NCBI RefSeq assembly: GCF_027857615.1
Contig: NZ_JAQIFT010000069.1
Coordinates: 1-64,000 of the forward strand
Length of the DNA: 64,000 nt
Reading direction: 5' to 3'
Source: Holtiella tumoricola
GTDB taxonomy: Bacteria; Bacillota; Clostridia; Lachnospirales; Cellulosilyticaceae
Shown: positions 16,838 to 25,445 of the stretch, in pieces
Layout: each line of letters starts with the position of its first letter
Position numbering within the stretch: the first letter of the stretch is position 1
Position numbers and translations under genes: made by a program
The notes under the pieces: model-generated
Databases searched by the model: none
Told to the model about the DNA's origin: nothing
The model's input: only the letters and a program-made list of their open reading frames with translations

Positions 16838-18343
16838 TTATAAGTCTCTATTCTCAAAATATCCTTTCAACTTTTTAGTTGCAGATAAAAGGTCTCTCTC
16901 TTCAACCGATGTGTATATCTTTAAGATAACATCTGTAGTATTATCACCCATAAGTCTCTGAACTGTTGGAATATCAACCCCTTGTTTAATCAAGTTAGTA
17001 CAGAATGTATGCCTAAACGTATAAAGTTCATAACCTCTACCATGTAATCCTGCTTGTTGCATAGCCTTTCGAAACTTAATACTTAAGCCAGTGCTCCCTA
17101 TCATCCCACCTCTTGTAGATGGAAAAACATACTGACATTTTCTAGCCTTTTCGTACGCCCTATCAGATTTTACATATTCCTGCCACTCTTTAAGTACCTC
17201 AAGCACTTCAGAATTAACTGGAATTTTACGAACACTATAAGGTGTCTTCGTTGTGCCTATTACTGACTTAATTGTCCCCCTACTTTCTAGAGTCATGCCT
17301 TCACGTTCCTGTGTGGCTGCTTGCCTAACATGTATGACCCCTACTTCAAAATCAATATCACGCCACTCAAGTGCACGCAATTCACCTGGTCTAAGTCCTG
17401 TATACTGCAACACTTTAGCCATTGTGTAGGTACATTGACTATACTCTTTACAAGCTTTAAGAACTTGTTTAAGTTCTTCATCTTTAAATGCTTTATACAC
17501 TTGTTTATTCACTTCCCCTTCTTTAGTTGTCTTAGGTCGTTTCATATTAGACATTGGATTTTTCTCTATAAGCTCGCATTCCTTTGCTAGCTCTAGAGCC
17601 CTTTTAAGAACACTGAATGTTTTATTAATAGTTGCTTGTGCATAGTTTTTTTTGAAATCGTTAAAAAACTGTGTAATAACACTAGTAGTTAGATTTTGAA
17701 GTGATACTTCACCTAAGTCTCTTGCTATTTGTCTTGCTGTTTCAAAGTACCCCTCTATAGTATGAGGTTTCGCAGTGCAAAGGGATAGAAAGTACTCAAA
17801 GAAATCTTTGAGTTGTGTTTGACTTGTTATAGGATTCCCTTTCCAGTAAATGTCTCCTACTTCCCTCTGTGAAATTTTATTTAACTGAGCAAGTTCTAGT
17901 GCTAATGCCTGTCTTGCATCTTCTTCATTTTTAAAAGACTTGCTTTTTCTTATACGTTTTCCATCTACTGTTTTACCTAAGTCTATTTGTAGTATCCACC
18001 TATTACTAGATTTTACATATGTAATACAACCTTTAGACATATCAACATCACACTCCACAAGTTCTATTCTTTCATCTGATTGTTCAGATGTTACCGTAGG
18101 TGTTGCCACTTGGTCAAGTGAATTTTGATATTCGTTATCATTTAACTCTTCATCGCTAAGCATACACTCAATACCTTTTAAAGATAATTGTATATTTCTT
18201 CCAATTTTTACCGCTTTTATTTTTTTACTTTTAGCTTCCATTATAAGCTCGCTTACACTAACGCCTAACTCACTACTCAACTCTTCTACTGAGATAAACT
18301 CACGACCATACTTTTCTCTTAAAACTTTGACTAAACTAGACAT
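16838..18343 (-). CDS. int: Tyrosine-recombinase integrase of the island
   Basis: The ATG at 18343 (AAAGGAGG upstream) gives 501 residues. The protein starts with a helix-turn-helix-like excisionase-type segment (FISVEELSSELGVSVSELI, about 16-34; KAVKIGRNIQLS), then an arm-site-binding domain (YVKSSNRWILQIDLGKTVDGKRIRKSKSF, about 108-136), a core-binding helical domain (about 180-270) and the catalytic domain. Catalytic residues are Arg in TGLRPGELRALEW, the box YTFRHTF, and the nucleophile Tyr in LKIYTSVEERD. Integrases of this type insert elements into tRNA 3' ends, so it is the likely enzyme for the tRNA-Thr site. Confidence 0.93.
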   Translation of the reverse strand: MSSLVKVLREKYGREFISVEELSSELGVSVSELIMEAKSKKIKAVKIGRNIQLSLKGIECMLSDEELNDNEYQNSLDQVATPTVTSEQSDERIELVECDVDMSKGCITYVKSSNRWILQIDLGKTVDGKRIRKSKSFKNEEDARQALALELAQLNKISQREVGDIYWKGNPITSQTQLKDFFEYFLSLCTAKPHTIEGYFETARQIARDLGEVSLQNLTTSVITQFFNDFKKNYAQATINKTFSVLKRALELAKECELIEKNPMSNMKRPKTTKEGEVNKQVYKAFKDEELKQVLKACKEYSQCTYTMAKVLQYTGLRPGELRALEWRDIDFEVGVIHVRQAATQEREGMTLESRGTIKSVIGTTKTPYSVRKIPVNSEVLEVLKEWQEYVKSDRAYEKARKCQYVFPSTRGGMIGSTGLSIKFRKAMQQAGLHGRGYELYTFRHTFCTNLIKQGVDIPTVQRLMGDNTTDVILKIYTSVEERDLLSATKKLKGYFENRDL

Positions 18344-18554
18344 ATACAATGCCCTCCTTTTATTTGTTTTCTAAAAGGAATAAGCAATGTCAGTTTGTAA
18401 GTGCTTATTTTGCACGCATGTCCGTTCGTTAGAAAAAATTTATCAGTTACCCCAATATTAAGATGCTTAAAAGCACTAAAAAAGCACCTTACAGTCTGTA
18501 CAAGCTATCTACTATGCTTGCTTTTAACCTTAGGTGCGAATTTTAATAACTTTT

Positions 18555-19139
18555 CTATTTATGTATTTCTTCAACTGACCTCGCATTAAGTGCACGATAT
18601 AGAGTAGAAGAACTTATCTTGCAGACCTCACATATTTCTCTGACACAATGAAGTTTACTGTCATACATGCGAAGTGCTCTCTTTAAATTTTCCTGATTCA
18701 CTTTAGGTCTTCCACCAGTCATACCTCGAGCACGAGCGGCTGCTCGACCTTCGTCAGCACGTTCACGCATAATGTTTCTTTCAAACTCAACCATAGATGA
18801 GAGCATACCTAGCATGAGCTTACCTGTAGGAGTGGAAAAGTCTATATTCTCTTTAAGAGATACAAATTTGATACCTTTAGCATCCCATTCCTCAACTAAA
18901 GCTAGTAAATCTTTAGCAGAACGTGAGAGCCTAGACAAGGACTCAACAACCACAGTATCACCCTCACGTAGTTGTTGTTTTAGAGCTTCAAATGCAGGTC
19001 TATCTTTTTTAACCCCTGAAATTTTTTCCTGAAAGATATCACACTCGCTGACACCAAACTGTTTAAGAGCATCGAGTTGTCTATCAAGATTTTGGTCCGT
19101 ACTTGAAACTCTTGCATAACCGAACGTTTTAATTGCCAT
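18555..19139 (-). CDS. Serine recombinase (resolvase/invertase family)
   Basis: The 194-residue protein has the resolvase catalytic domain: FGYARVSSTDQN with the nucleophile Ser, ESLSRLSRS with catalytic arginines, LKENIDFSTPTGKLMLGMLSSMVEFERNIMRERADEG as the long E helix. A C-terminal helix-turn-helix (GRPKVNQENLKRALRMY...ICEVCKISSSTLYRAL) follows. Such proteins resolve dimers or invert DNA. It is encoded upstream of the integrase on the same strand. No obvious res site was recognised in the 350 bp upstream. Confidence 0.93.
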   Translation of the reverse strand: MAIKTFGYARVSSTDQNLDRQLDALKQFGVSECDIFQEKISGVKKDRPAFEALKQQLREGDTVVVESLSRLSRSAKDLLALVEEWDAKGIKFVSLKENIDFSTPTGKLMLGMLSSMVEFERNIMRERADEGRAAARARGMTGGRPKVNQENLKRALRMYDSKLHCVREICEVCKISSSTLYRALNARSVEEIHK

Positions 19140-19148
19140 ATAAATCAC

Positions 19149-19501
19149 TTCTTTCTTTATATATGATGTTGCGTAGTAAAAATCTTTTTAGGAAGTGGTG
19201 CCCCATATAATTAATAAGGTTTTGAAAGAGGTTTTAGGGAATACCTTTTGGAAGAGCTTTTGAAAGAACCCCCTACTCCAAATGGACGTTTTCTATATTG
19301 CTAACAAGGAGTCTCCCAAAAGCACACTTTTGGTAAGAACTAAGCCTTAGAAAACCCACTAGATGAAATGAAATACAGCCAGTGGGATATATAGAATTTT
19401 GAACAGCGTATACACTTTTGTAAGGATTTAATTAAATACCTTATAGGTAATACCCCTACAGCCTAGAACTTAGCGTAGCTTATTTTTGGAGCTTATCTAG
19501 C
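19149..19501. other. Non-coding stretch between recombinase and unknown gene
   Basis: No coding frame of note. Several short inverted repeats (for example ACTTTTGG around CCAAAAGC at 19315-19333) could be recombinase binding or folding sites, but none is convincing. Confidence 0.4.
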
Positions 19502-20392
19502 CTAAAGGAGAATTTGCACATTTTTAATATGTAGCAAGTTCACGGTTACAAACTCATTAGAAGTATTTAGATTAGGAAGTGTAAGGTTAGCCTCACAATA
19601 TGACCCCTCAACCTGTCTCCATATAGGTTGACATTGACTTAACTGAGATGTACCTAACCATTTACACAATGCATCGCCATTGAGTGTTGTCACAAACTTA
19701 ATATCTCCACCTGAACTATCTAAACAACTAATACGAATTACTCTACGTTTGAGAACCCCAAGTAAGGTTTTTTTATAGCCACGAAGAGCATATGCAGGAT
19801 AGATTGCATTATTTCTGCTATTACTATAAAAAATGCCTTTACCTAGATGATACCCATCAGCATCAGCTCTAAGTACTATCACTTTGTGTTTTGACTCTGT
19901 CAGTTCAGATAGTGTCGTTTTGTAACGGTCATCGAAATAACCTTTATTGAGTTTAGCGATGTCCTTAGAAACAATGAACGGTTTGAGACCATCTAAAATT
20001 GTACTCTGTTTAGTAACATAGTAACTGTCAAGTCCATTTTGTCCCTCACTTTGAACGTAGCATAAAGAACTATAAAGCAGATAACTCACTATCAGGTTAT
20101 TCAGATGCAAGTTATAAAAGTCATGACTTAAAGGTAAACTAAAACTTTTTAATATCTCCTGTTGAACCTGAGCTATCTGAATATTCATAGGTGTGTTTGC
20201 TAAACCTGAGATTTGACTTAACGGTCTAGAACAATGACAACCTGATGGTTTTAGAAAATCAATCAAAACCCCCTGCTTATGAGCAATGTTGTACAAGTTG
20301 AGATGAGCAGGAACGTCTAGACATTGTTCGATCGTTGTCTCCCGATTTAACCAACCGTATGCTCGTTTGACTTTTTCACTTATTGGAAACAT
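19502..20392 (-). CDS. Unknown protein of the island, 296 residues
   Basis: The ATG at 20392 has GGAGG 7 bases upstream. I do not recognise a family. The last 40 residues (WRQVEGSY...LTLPNLN...VTVNLLHIKNVQIL) are similar to the end of the protein encoded at 20539-21180 (WRQIVQLS...VILPNLN...INVLDILKVEL), so the two share a C-terminal module. A predicted alpha/beta middle part includes a basic stretch GVLKRRVIRI. The gene has its own promoter motif at 20485-20500. Confidence 0.6.
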   Translation of the reverse strand: MFPISEKVKRAYGWLNRETTIEQCLDVPAHLNLYNIAHKQGVLIDFLKPSGCHCSRPLSQISGLANTPMNIQIAQVQQEILKSFSLPLSHDFYNLHLNNLIVSYLLYSSLCYVQSEGQNGLDSYYVTKQSTILDGLKPFIVSKDIAKLNKGYFDDRYKTTLSELTESKHKVIVLRADADGYHLGKGIFYSNSRNNAIYPAYALRGYKKTLLGVLKRRVIRISCLDSSGGDIKFVTTLNGDALCKWLGTSQLSQCQPIWRQVEGSYCEANLTLPNLNTSNEFVTVNLLHIKNVQILL

Positions 20393-20484
20393 CAAAAAAC
20401 CTCCTTTTAAACTTAAATAAGATTTTTTTACTACAAGTAATATAACTTTTAGTCTGTTTTTAATTGTGTATTAAAACTTTAATA

Positions 20485-20500
20485 TGCTACCCCTATATAA
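20485..20500 (-). promoter_or_regulatory. Shared promoter motif, copy 1
   Basis: Minus strand TTATATAGGGGTAGCA, about 90 bases before the 296-residue gene. The -10-like TATA is directly followed by the GGGGTAGCA block shared with the copies at 21259, 21819, 22309, 23108 and 24323. Confidence 0.5.
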
Positions 20501-20505
20501 ATAAG

Positions 20506-20530
20506 AAAAGACAGCCCTAATGACTGTCTT
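20506..20530 (-). terminator. Terminator of the 20539-21180 gene
   Basis: AAGACAG (20508-20514) and CTGTCTT (20524-20530) form the stem; on the minus strand a TTTTCTTATTT tail follows. Confidence 0.7.
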
Positions 20531-20538
20531 AAAATAAT

Positions 20539-21180
20539 CTACTCCTCTAGCAATTCAACCTTTAAGATGTCTAACACATTGATATGCTCATATGTTGGAC
20601 ATGGTTGGTTAAGGTTAGGGAGAATGACTTGTCCAATATCTCCATAACGATTAGAAAGTTGAACTATTTGCCTCCACTCACTTCCAGCAACCCCCTGCCC
20701 CCAAGCGTCTATATCAAGCCAGTTTAAGCTGGTATGTAAGCCTTGAATACCTGCAGGTGTTTTATAGTTGATAAGAGTTTTCCCCTCTTTTAATGCATTA
20801 AATAACTTATTAATTTTTTCTACTACTACATAAACAGGAGCAATCTGAATATCAAAATTAGAAATATCTACAGGAACTATAGCTAACTCTAAATACCCCT
20901 TAGCATTCAATTTCATACAAAGTGCCATTTCACCACAAGCATTGCCTTCTGCTACACAGGTATCATAATCTTTAAATAACTCTACTAAATAGGAAGCATC
21001 GACTGCCCCTAAGCCTTTTACAAACTCAGCAAAAAGTTCCTTATTCTGAGTAGCGATATAAACAGTATCCCCCCAAGGTAATTCCTCACGGACATAGCAG
21101 ATATAATGAGCTAACATTTTCTCTTTGCTACTATAAGCTTGTAAATATTGGATAAGTAACTCTTTACATATTCTAGTCAT
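20539..21180 (-). CDS. Unknown protein of the island, 213 residues
   Basis: Of three ATG codons in a row the third (21180) has the best distance to AGGAGG. The protein is acidic and has no membrane segment or signal. Its C-terminal segment with W-R-Q-I and LPNLN resembles that of the 296-residue neighbour downstream. No function can be assigned. It carries its own promoter motif and terminator, so these small genes are separate units, not one operon. Confidence 0.6.
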   Translation of the reverse strand: MTRICKELLIQYLQAYSSKEKMLAHYICYVREELPWGDTVYIATQNKELFAEFVKGLGAVDASYLVELFKDYDTCVAEGNACGEMALCMKLNAKGYLELAIVPVDISNFDIQIAPVYVVVEKINKLFNALKEGKTLINYKTPAGIQGLHTSLNWLDIDAWGQGVAGSEWRQIVQLSNRYGDIGQVILPNLNQPCPTYEHINVLDILKVELLEE

Positions 21181-21258
21181 CATCATAACCTCCTTATTGG
21201 ATTTTTATAATTAATATAAGTGCCTATCACATTGACAATGAACAAATGCATTTTGAAA

Positions 21259-21274
21259 TGCTACCCCACCTAAC
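21259..21274 (-). promoter_or_regulatory. Shared promoter motif, copy 2
   Basis: Minus strand GTTAGGTGGGGTAGCA, 73 bases before the 21186 ATG cluster. The GGGGTAGCA block is exact, but the TATA part is weak here. The remaining bases of the 21187-21486 gap show nothing else clear. Confidence 0.4.
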
Positions 21275-21486
21275 TTTTTATGTTAAACATAGGAAAGTTT
21301 ATCACCCTAATTTCAACAATGACTAAAAGCCTTAATTCACTACGTTTTAACTAAGGTGAAAAACTACTTTTTTAATAGGTCAACCTAAAAATGTTAGAAA
21401 TGCTTTATAAAAGAAGTATTTTTTAATCTTTAATAAAAAGAATAGACCTTTTTATGGACTTAGAAAAATTAAATCTTAAAAATATC

Positions 21487-21783
21487 CTAATTATCTACTG
21501 CATTTAACAAATCAGTAAGTTTCTCAAACTTACCATGAGCCAAAAGCCATGATTCAGCCTCTTCGTCAGCAAGTAGAATAATAGCCTCTGCCTCTCCTCG
21601 CTCTATATAGGTAGATGAAGCAAGCCCACCAACGTAAATATATAAATAGATAAGACCATCAACATTTTTATATAACCTTTCCTCATGATATCTTATGTCC
21701 TCCCTATCTAGTCCATTGTTGAATGATGATAGCAGGATGTCCTCCTCAGTATCACAGATACTAAATGACCTTATTGCAAACAT
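21487..21783 (-). CDS. Small protein, paralogue of the 21945-22256 product
   Basis: The 98-residue acidic protein shares a pattern with the 103-residue protein encoded just upstream: (Y/C)-(N/D)-T-E, a LL-S-x-(F/Y)-(S/N)-NGL motif, the helix D-x-R-(F/Y)-x-E-E-x-(L/V)-Y, and a GG-(A/L) turn. This marks a gene duplication. The family recurs, as far as I recall, as hypothetical proteins in Firmicutes elements. No function is known. The start has GAGGTG upstream. Confidence 0.6.
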   Translation of the reverse strand: MFAIRSFSICDTEEDILLSSFNNGLDREDIRYHEERLYKNVDGLIYLYIYVGGLASSTYIERGEAEAIILLADEEAESWLLAHGKFEKLTDLLNAVDN

Positions 21784-21818
21784 AATTTAATACACCTCAC
21801 TTTATATTTTTAGATTTT

Positions 21819-21833
21819 GTTACCTTTATAATA
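21819..21833 (-). promoter_or_regulatory. Shared promoter motif, copy 3
   Basis: Minus strand ATTATAAAGGTAACA, 36 bases before the ATG at 21783. It keeps the TATAAAGG core and a GTAACA variant of GTAGCA. Confidence 0.5.
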
Positions 21834-21896
21834 AATGTGAGAGAAATTATGCTGATTTTTAAGCCTATGTCTCCTAGTGAAATAACCTATTAAATG

Positions 21897-21930
21897 AAAA
21901 AAAAAAGGTAACATCCCTAAGAATGCTACC
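21897..21930 (-). terminator. Terminator of the 103-residue gene
   Basis: GGTAGCATTC and GGATGTTACC (minus strand) form a stem with one G-U pair and one mismatch, followed by a run of eight T. Confidence 0.75.
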
Positions 21931-21944
21931 CCTTACTTACTTAT

Positions 21945-22256
21945 TTAAGCTTCTTCGATATAAGAACTGAAACGCTCCTCTATCACTTGCCACTTATTGT
22001 GTTTCTCAAGCCACTTATATGCTTCCTCTTCTGTTAAAACTGTGATTATTGAAGTTCCCCAACTAGTGTTACCTGCACGCTCCACATATTTAGTTAAAGC
22101 ACCACCAGCACCATAAAGGAAATATGCTCCTTTTTTTGTTACATAAACTGCCTCTTCTAAAAATCTTGCATCGCTGTGTGAAAGACCGTTAGAGTATTCA
22201 CCTAGTAAAATAGCTGTTTCTGTGTTGTAAATCTTGCCTTCGATTATTTTTTTCAT
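21945..22256 (-). CDS. Small protein, paralogue of the 21487-21783 product
   Basis: The 103-residue protein begins MKKIIEGKIYNTETAILLGE and has the block LSHSDARFLEEAVYVTKKGAYFLYGAGGALTKYVE, then EEEAYKWLEKH. The neighbour encoded downstream has the matching pattern at the same positions, so both come from one ancestor. No catalytic or DNA-binding motif is evident. AAGGAGG precedes the ATG. Confidence 0.65.
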   Translation of the reverse strand: MKKIIEGKIYNTETAILLGEYSNGLSHSDARFLEEAVYVTKKGAYFLYGAGGALTKYVERAGNTSWGTSIITVLTEEEAYKWLEKHNKWQVIEERFSSYIEEA

Positions 22257-22308
22257 TTTTTATTTCCTCCTTAAGGACTGTTAATTTTTTTATAGCATTT
22301 TACTTACC

Positions 22309-22325
22309 TGCTACACCTTTATAAT
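22309..22325 (-). promoter_or_regulatory. Shared promoter motif, copy 4
   Basis: Minus strand ATTATAAAGGTGTAGCA, 53 bases before the ATG at 22256. TTAACA lies 16-18 bases upstream and may be the -35. Confidence 0.55.
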
Positions 22326-22397
22326 GAATGTCTGTTTTCAAGTGTTAATTTTTTTGTATGTCAGTTTAGTAGAAAAAGATTTTTTAAGTTCATCCCC

Positions 22398-23051
22398 CTA
22401 TTTTAGAGAAACTACAAGTTCCTCCATACTCATGTTACCTAATATGTATACATGAAGTAGCCTTTTCTCATTCGAATACCTACTGTCGCTAGTTTCTAAG
22501 ATATACCTGATTAAAATAAGTTTTTCTAAAGATAGGTTAGTGAACCCTTCCCTTATATAAGGAAGACTTACAGATTTTAAAAATTCCAACTCCCTTACAC
22601 AGTCTCCTAAATCCATCTCTTTAGGAACATGGAAAGGAATTCTATTAGCAATGTCACCTATTATTAAGTCATTAAGATTATAAATATTGCTACAAGCCTG
22701 AAAGTTAGCTCTAGCAGACTCAATGTCACCTGCTAAAAGCAAGTCAAGTGTGTCTACCCCTACTTTACTTTCAATGCTTTTAGATAAATAGCTTATAGAC
22801 GCTTTAATACTATTTACCGTAGTGTTAAACATGCTCGCTACACGAGCATAGTCAAAATGAGTTTTCATGAGAGCATCCAATTTAGCCTTTGCAGGTGCTT
22901 GCTTCACACCCTCTGTTTTGATAAATTGAATAATCATTTTTAAGAGCTTCATCTTATCCTGCTCTAATTGCCACTCAGGTGACCCCTCTTTATAAAGTGA
23001 CAGACCTTCTTTAATTGTGAAGTGTGCCTCATATAATTTTCTAAGAAACAT
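22398..23051 (-). CDS. Unknown helical protein with possible helix-turn-helix
   Basis: The 217-residue protein is predicted all-helical. The segment DYARVASMFNTTVNSIKASISYLSKSIE (about 72-99) has the look of a helix-turn-helix for DNA binding; the rest has no recognised domain. It may be a regulator or a replication accessory protein, but that is a guess. Its promoter motif is copy 5. Confidence 0.5.
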   Translation of the reverse strand: MFLRKLYEAHFTIKEGLSLYKEGSPEWQLEQDKMKLLKMIIQFIKTEGVKQAPAKAKLDALMKTHFDYARVASMFNTTVNSIKASISYLSKSIESKVGVDTLDLLLAGDIESARANFQACSNIYNLNDLIIGDIANRIPFHVPKEMDLGDCVRELEFLKSVSLPYIREGFTNLSLEKLILIRYILETSDSRYSNEKRLLHVYILGNMSMEELVVSLK

Positions 23052-23107
23052 ACAGCTTTAACTCCTCTCTTAAAAATTAGAATAAGCATACTAAAGTTAT
23101 TCTAACT

Positions 23108-23122
23108 TTGCTATTTATAAAG
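23108..23122 (-). promoter_or_regulatory. Shared promoter motif, copy 5
   Basis: Minus strand CTTTATAAATAGCAA, 57 bases before the ATG at 23051. It keeps TATAAA and the AGCA end, but the middle is degenerate. Confidence 0.4.
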
Positions 23123-23816
23123 TAGAAAACTCTGAAACTCCTAAGTTTGCACCTTGAAAATTGAAAAATAAATACCCCCTCAAAAATAATAACTTGATGA
23201 AAACTTTTATTTTAAGTTCCTACTTTTACTAATATAAATTCAGGTCAGTTATCTGAAAGAACATATCTGTTTGATAATTTCTCCAGTCAGTTCAAACATA
23301 AAAAAACGAGCTACCTTTAGAAAACACTACTTTTACTCACTTATAAAAATTTAAATGAAAAAAATACACTTCTCTCGAAGTGTATTTTAAAATCTACTAT
23401 GTATTTTATTTAATCTTTTATTATGTTTTGATATTACCCTGCATAGAATGCAATTGTTAATACTCAAAGAAATATTTTTATATATTACCCCCTAGTAAAA
23501 CATAAATAACCAATCACTTAAATATCTAATACTCGGACTACCTTTATTCTTACTTAAATACATTTTTAAAGTCTCCCTCATTTAAGCTTTTTTTAAATTA
23601 CATTTATTATAACGTAGATTAAATGGTCAGATTGAGGAATTGCTTTCATCTATGCGAACCTCAGTAGTAACTTTTGCAACTCCGTCTGAAATTGTGTGAA
23701 ATATTCCGTCACCCACTGTCTCTATCTACTATAATTTTTGTCCATTCATGAGCTGTAAACTCTTAATTATTTTTTTAAATGTGATATGCCTAACGAGTTT
23801 AATAAGACGTAAATGA

Positions 23817-24011
23817 AATCATAAACGAGCTCATTCACCTAGTTTTAGCTTATTAGCAGGATTGAAAAGAATTTATGCAAATAATGGATTTAAAAAGTCC
23901 GTTATTGGGAAGTTATATTGTGATAGTTTAACTAGATTTTTAATTGCATTAAAAAGAGCAAGCGTGAAAGATTATGAAAGTGAGAATGAAATGAAGGTTA
24001 GAGAAATATAA
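23817..24011 (+). pseudogene. Possible coding fragment without a start
   Basis: A frame of about 64 codons ends at TAA 24009-24011 and has protein-like composition (SLLAGLKRIYANNGFKKSV, then LYCDSLTRFLIALKRASVKDY). No start codon with a ribosome site is present and a stop lies just before. It may be the tail of a lost gene. The surrounding 23123-23816 shows no gene. Confidence 0.3.
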
Positions 24012-24037
24012 AAAGCACTCCTCCAATGAGAAGTGCT
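24008..24037 (-). terminator. Terminator of a short minus-strand transcript
   Basis: AGCACTTCTC and GAGGAGTGCT (minus strand) form the stem, with a T4-5 run after it. No gene lies right upstream on this strand, only the repeat array and promoter motif copy 6. Confidence 0.65.
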
Positions 24038-24120
24038 CTGTCTTATTGAACAACTCGAACAGATAGGAACTGTTGAACAATGCCTCGTGTTGTAACCTAT
24101 CCATTGTGCTGTGTTGAATG

Positions 24121-24172
24121 TCATGTTTGAATGTCATGTTTGAATGTCATGTTTGAATGTCACGTTTGAATG
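24121..24172. repeat. Four tandem 13-bp repeats
   Basis: The unit TCATGTTTGAATG occurs three times without gap (24121, 24134, 24147) and a fourth time as TCACGTTTGAATG (24160). Length and tight phasing are like replication iterons or sites for a multimeric binding protein. A very AT-rich stretch follows at 24340-24450. Confidence 0.75.
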
Positions 24173-24322
24173 TCACACACCACAAATGACTAAGTCACTT
24201 TTACAACCTCAGCAAACCTATTAACCCCTTTGCCCCAGCCCCCTTACCCCCATAAACGCTATCCTTACCACTAGTAAAAAATGCATTTTTATAATTGTTG
24301 GTCTGTTTTCTCTAAATTACCC

Positions 24323-24338
24323 TGCTACCCTTATAAAG
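24323..24338 (-). promoter_or_regulatory. Shared promoter motif, copy 6 (no gene behind it)
   Basis: Minus strand CTTTATAAGGGTAGCA. The next features downstream are the four repeats and the terminator at 24008-24037, so the product could be an RNA of about 300 bases. A 62-codon frame (23949-24137) runs past the terminator and is doubtful. Confidence 0.45.
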
Positions 24339-24569
24339 ATTAAAACATAACGAATAAAGGATATATCAGGTTATATTTTTTATGCATTTATGCATTTTTC
24401 ACATATAATCCCGTTGTAAATGCTTTTGTTTTTAGCATTTTGTAGATTTTATGCTAAACCAATAAATCACAGTCCTATCCTAAATGCCTAATAACCTTAA
24501 GATTTAAGCTATTTCTTAAGCCTATACGCTTTCAAAAAAAGTTATGGGTGCTATGGGTCTATGGGTATT

Positions 24570-25445
24570 TTACTTACTTGTACTTATTTTTTGCAAGATA
24601 TATGGACTTATAGAGAAGTTACACCACACATACTCTTCTTTCTTTTCTTTCTTTTCTCCCTTTACCCCGCTTGCTATATGAACATCTTTTAATTTTATTT
24701 TGAGCCATCCTGCATCTTCTAATACTGCATAAATTTCATTAGCATAACCACTAAGAATAACTTTACAGTTAGTTTTTAAAAGCTTATCGACTAACTTTTC
24801 ATGATGTTCTATATTCCATGAGTTATCCCTATAGGTTTTAGGATGATTCATTGTATAAGGAACATATGGTGGGTCTAAATAGATTAGCATGTCTTCATTA
24901 TTTTCATATTTTTCTAACAATATCATACAGTCTTGATTTTGTATCTCAACATCTTCAAGTAGATAAGAGTAGTCCTTTAATTTTGATATTTTTTCATAAT
25001 ATCCCTGTTCATATTCACCACTTGGACTATAAGTCACCATATTGGATGCTCGACTTTGAGTACTTGCTATATAGGTGTAGGTCGCTCGCTCAACTACATT
25101 CAAATTGCTCTCTGACTTATCTCTTTTTAACTCATCGCAAGCCATTTTAAAGACTTCTCTACTATACCTATATTTTTCGAGCATACTCATCATTTCTGCC
25201 GTATAGAGCTTATTTTGAAGAACTTGAAAAATACTACAAATTCCAATATCAATCTCATTGTAGATGCGATGTTCAAAGAGATTGTTAGGAAGATTGAGGA
25301 GAACTCTTGCACCCCCACCACAAAGCTCTGCATATGTGGTTATGCTATAGTCTACAGCACATTGTGTAATGAGGGGAACAATATTATCAATGAGTTGATA
25401 TTTACCACCCATTCGGGAGATTATGGAAATTTTAGATACCTTCAT
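24570..25445 (-). CDS. D12-class DNA adenine methyltransferase (Dam-like)
   Basis: The 291-residue protein has the D12/Dam layout: N-terminal RMGGKYQLIDNIVPLI (SAM-binding start), a Y-A-E-L-CGGGAR SAM motif near 40-48, and catalytic DPPY in YLDPPYVPYT (about 197-206), with a helical recognition insert between. It methylates adenine N6 in a short site. No matching endonuclease gene is adjacent, so it is an orphan or acts with the overlapping partner gene. It is the second gene of a two-gene unit, overlapping the upstream frame by 14 bases. Confidence 0.9.
   Translation of the reverse strand: MKVSKISIISRMGGKYQLIDNIVPLITQCAVDYSITTYAELCGGGARVLLNLPNNLFEHRIYNEIDIGICSIFQVLQNKLYTAEMMSMLEKYRYSREVFKMACDELKRDKSESNLNVVERATYTYIASTQSRASNMVTYSPSGEYEQGYYEKISKLKDYSYLLEDVEIQNQDCMILLEKYENNEDMLIYLDPPYVPYTMNHPKTYRDNSWNIEHHEKLVDKLLKTNCKVILSGYANEIYAVLEDAGWLKIKLKDVHIASGVKGEKKEKKEEYVWCNFSISPYILQKISTSK

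Noticed and set aside
21921..21933. Another GGGGTAGCA block
   Set aside because: It forms one arm of the terminator of the 103-residue gene, so it was not counted as a promoter motif.
23949..24137. 62-codon frame on the minus strand next to the 13-bp repeats
   Set aside because: Its body runs through a strong terminator hairpin and it has no ribosome site; the composition is not protein-like.
24121..24172. CRISPR array
   Set aside because: The repeats are 13 bp and directly joined without spacers.
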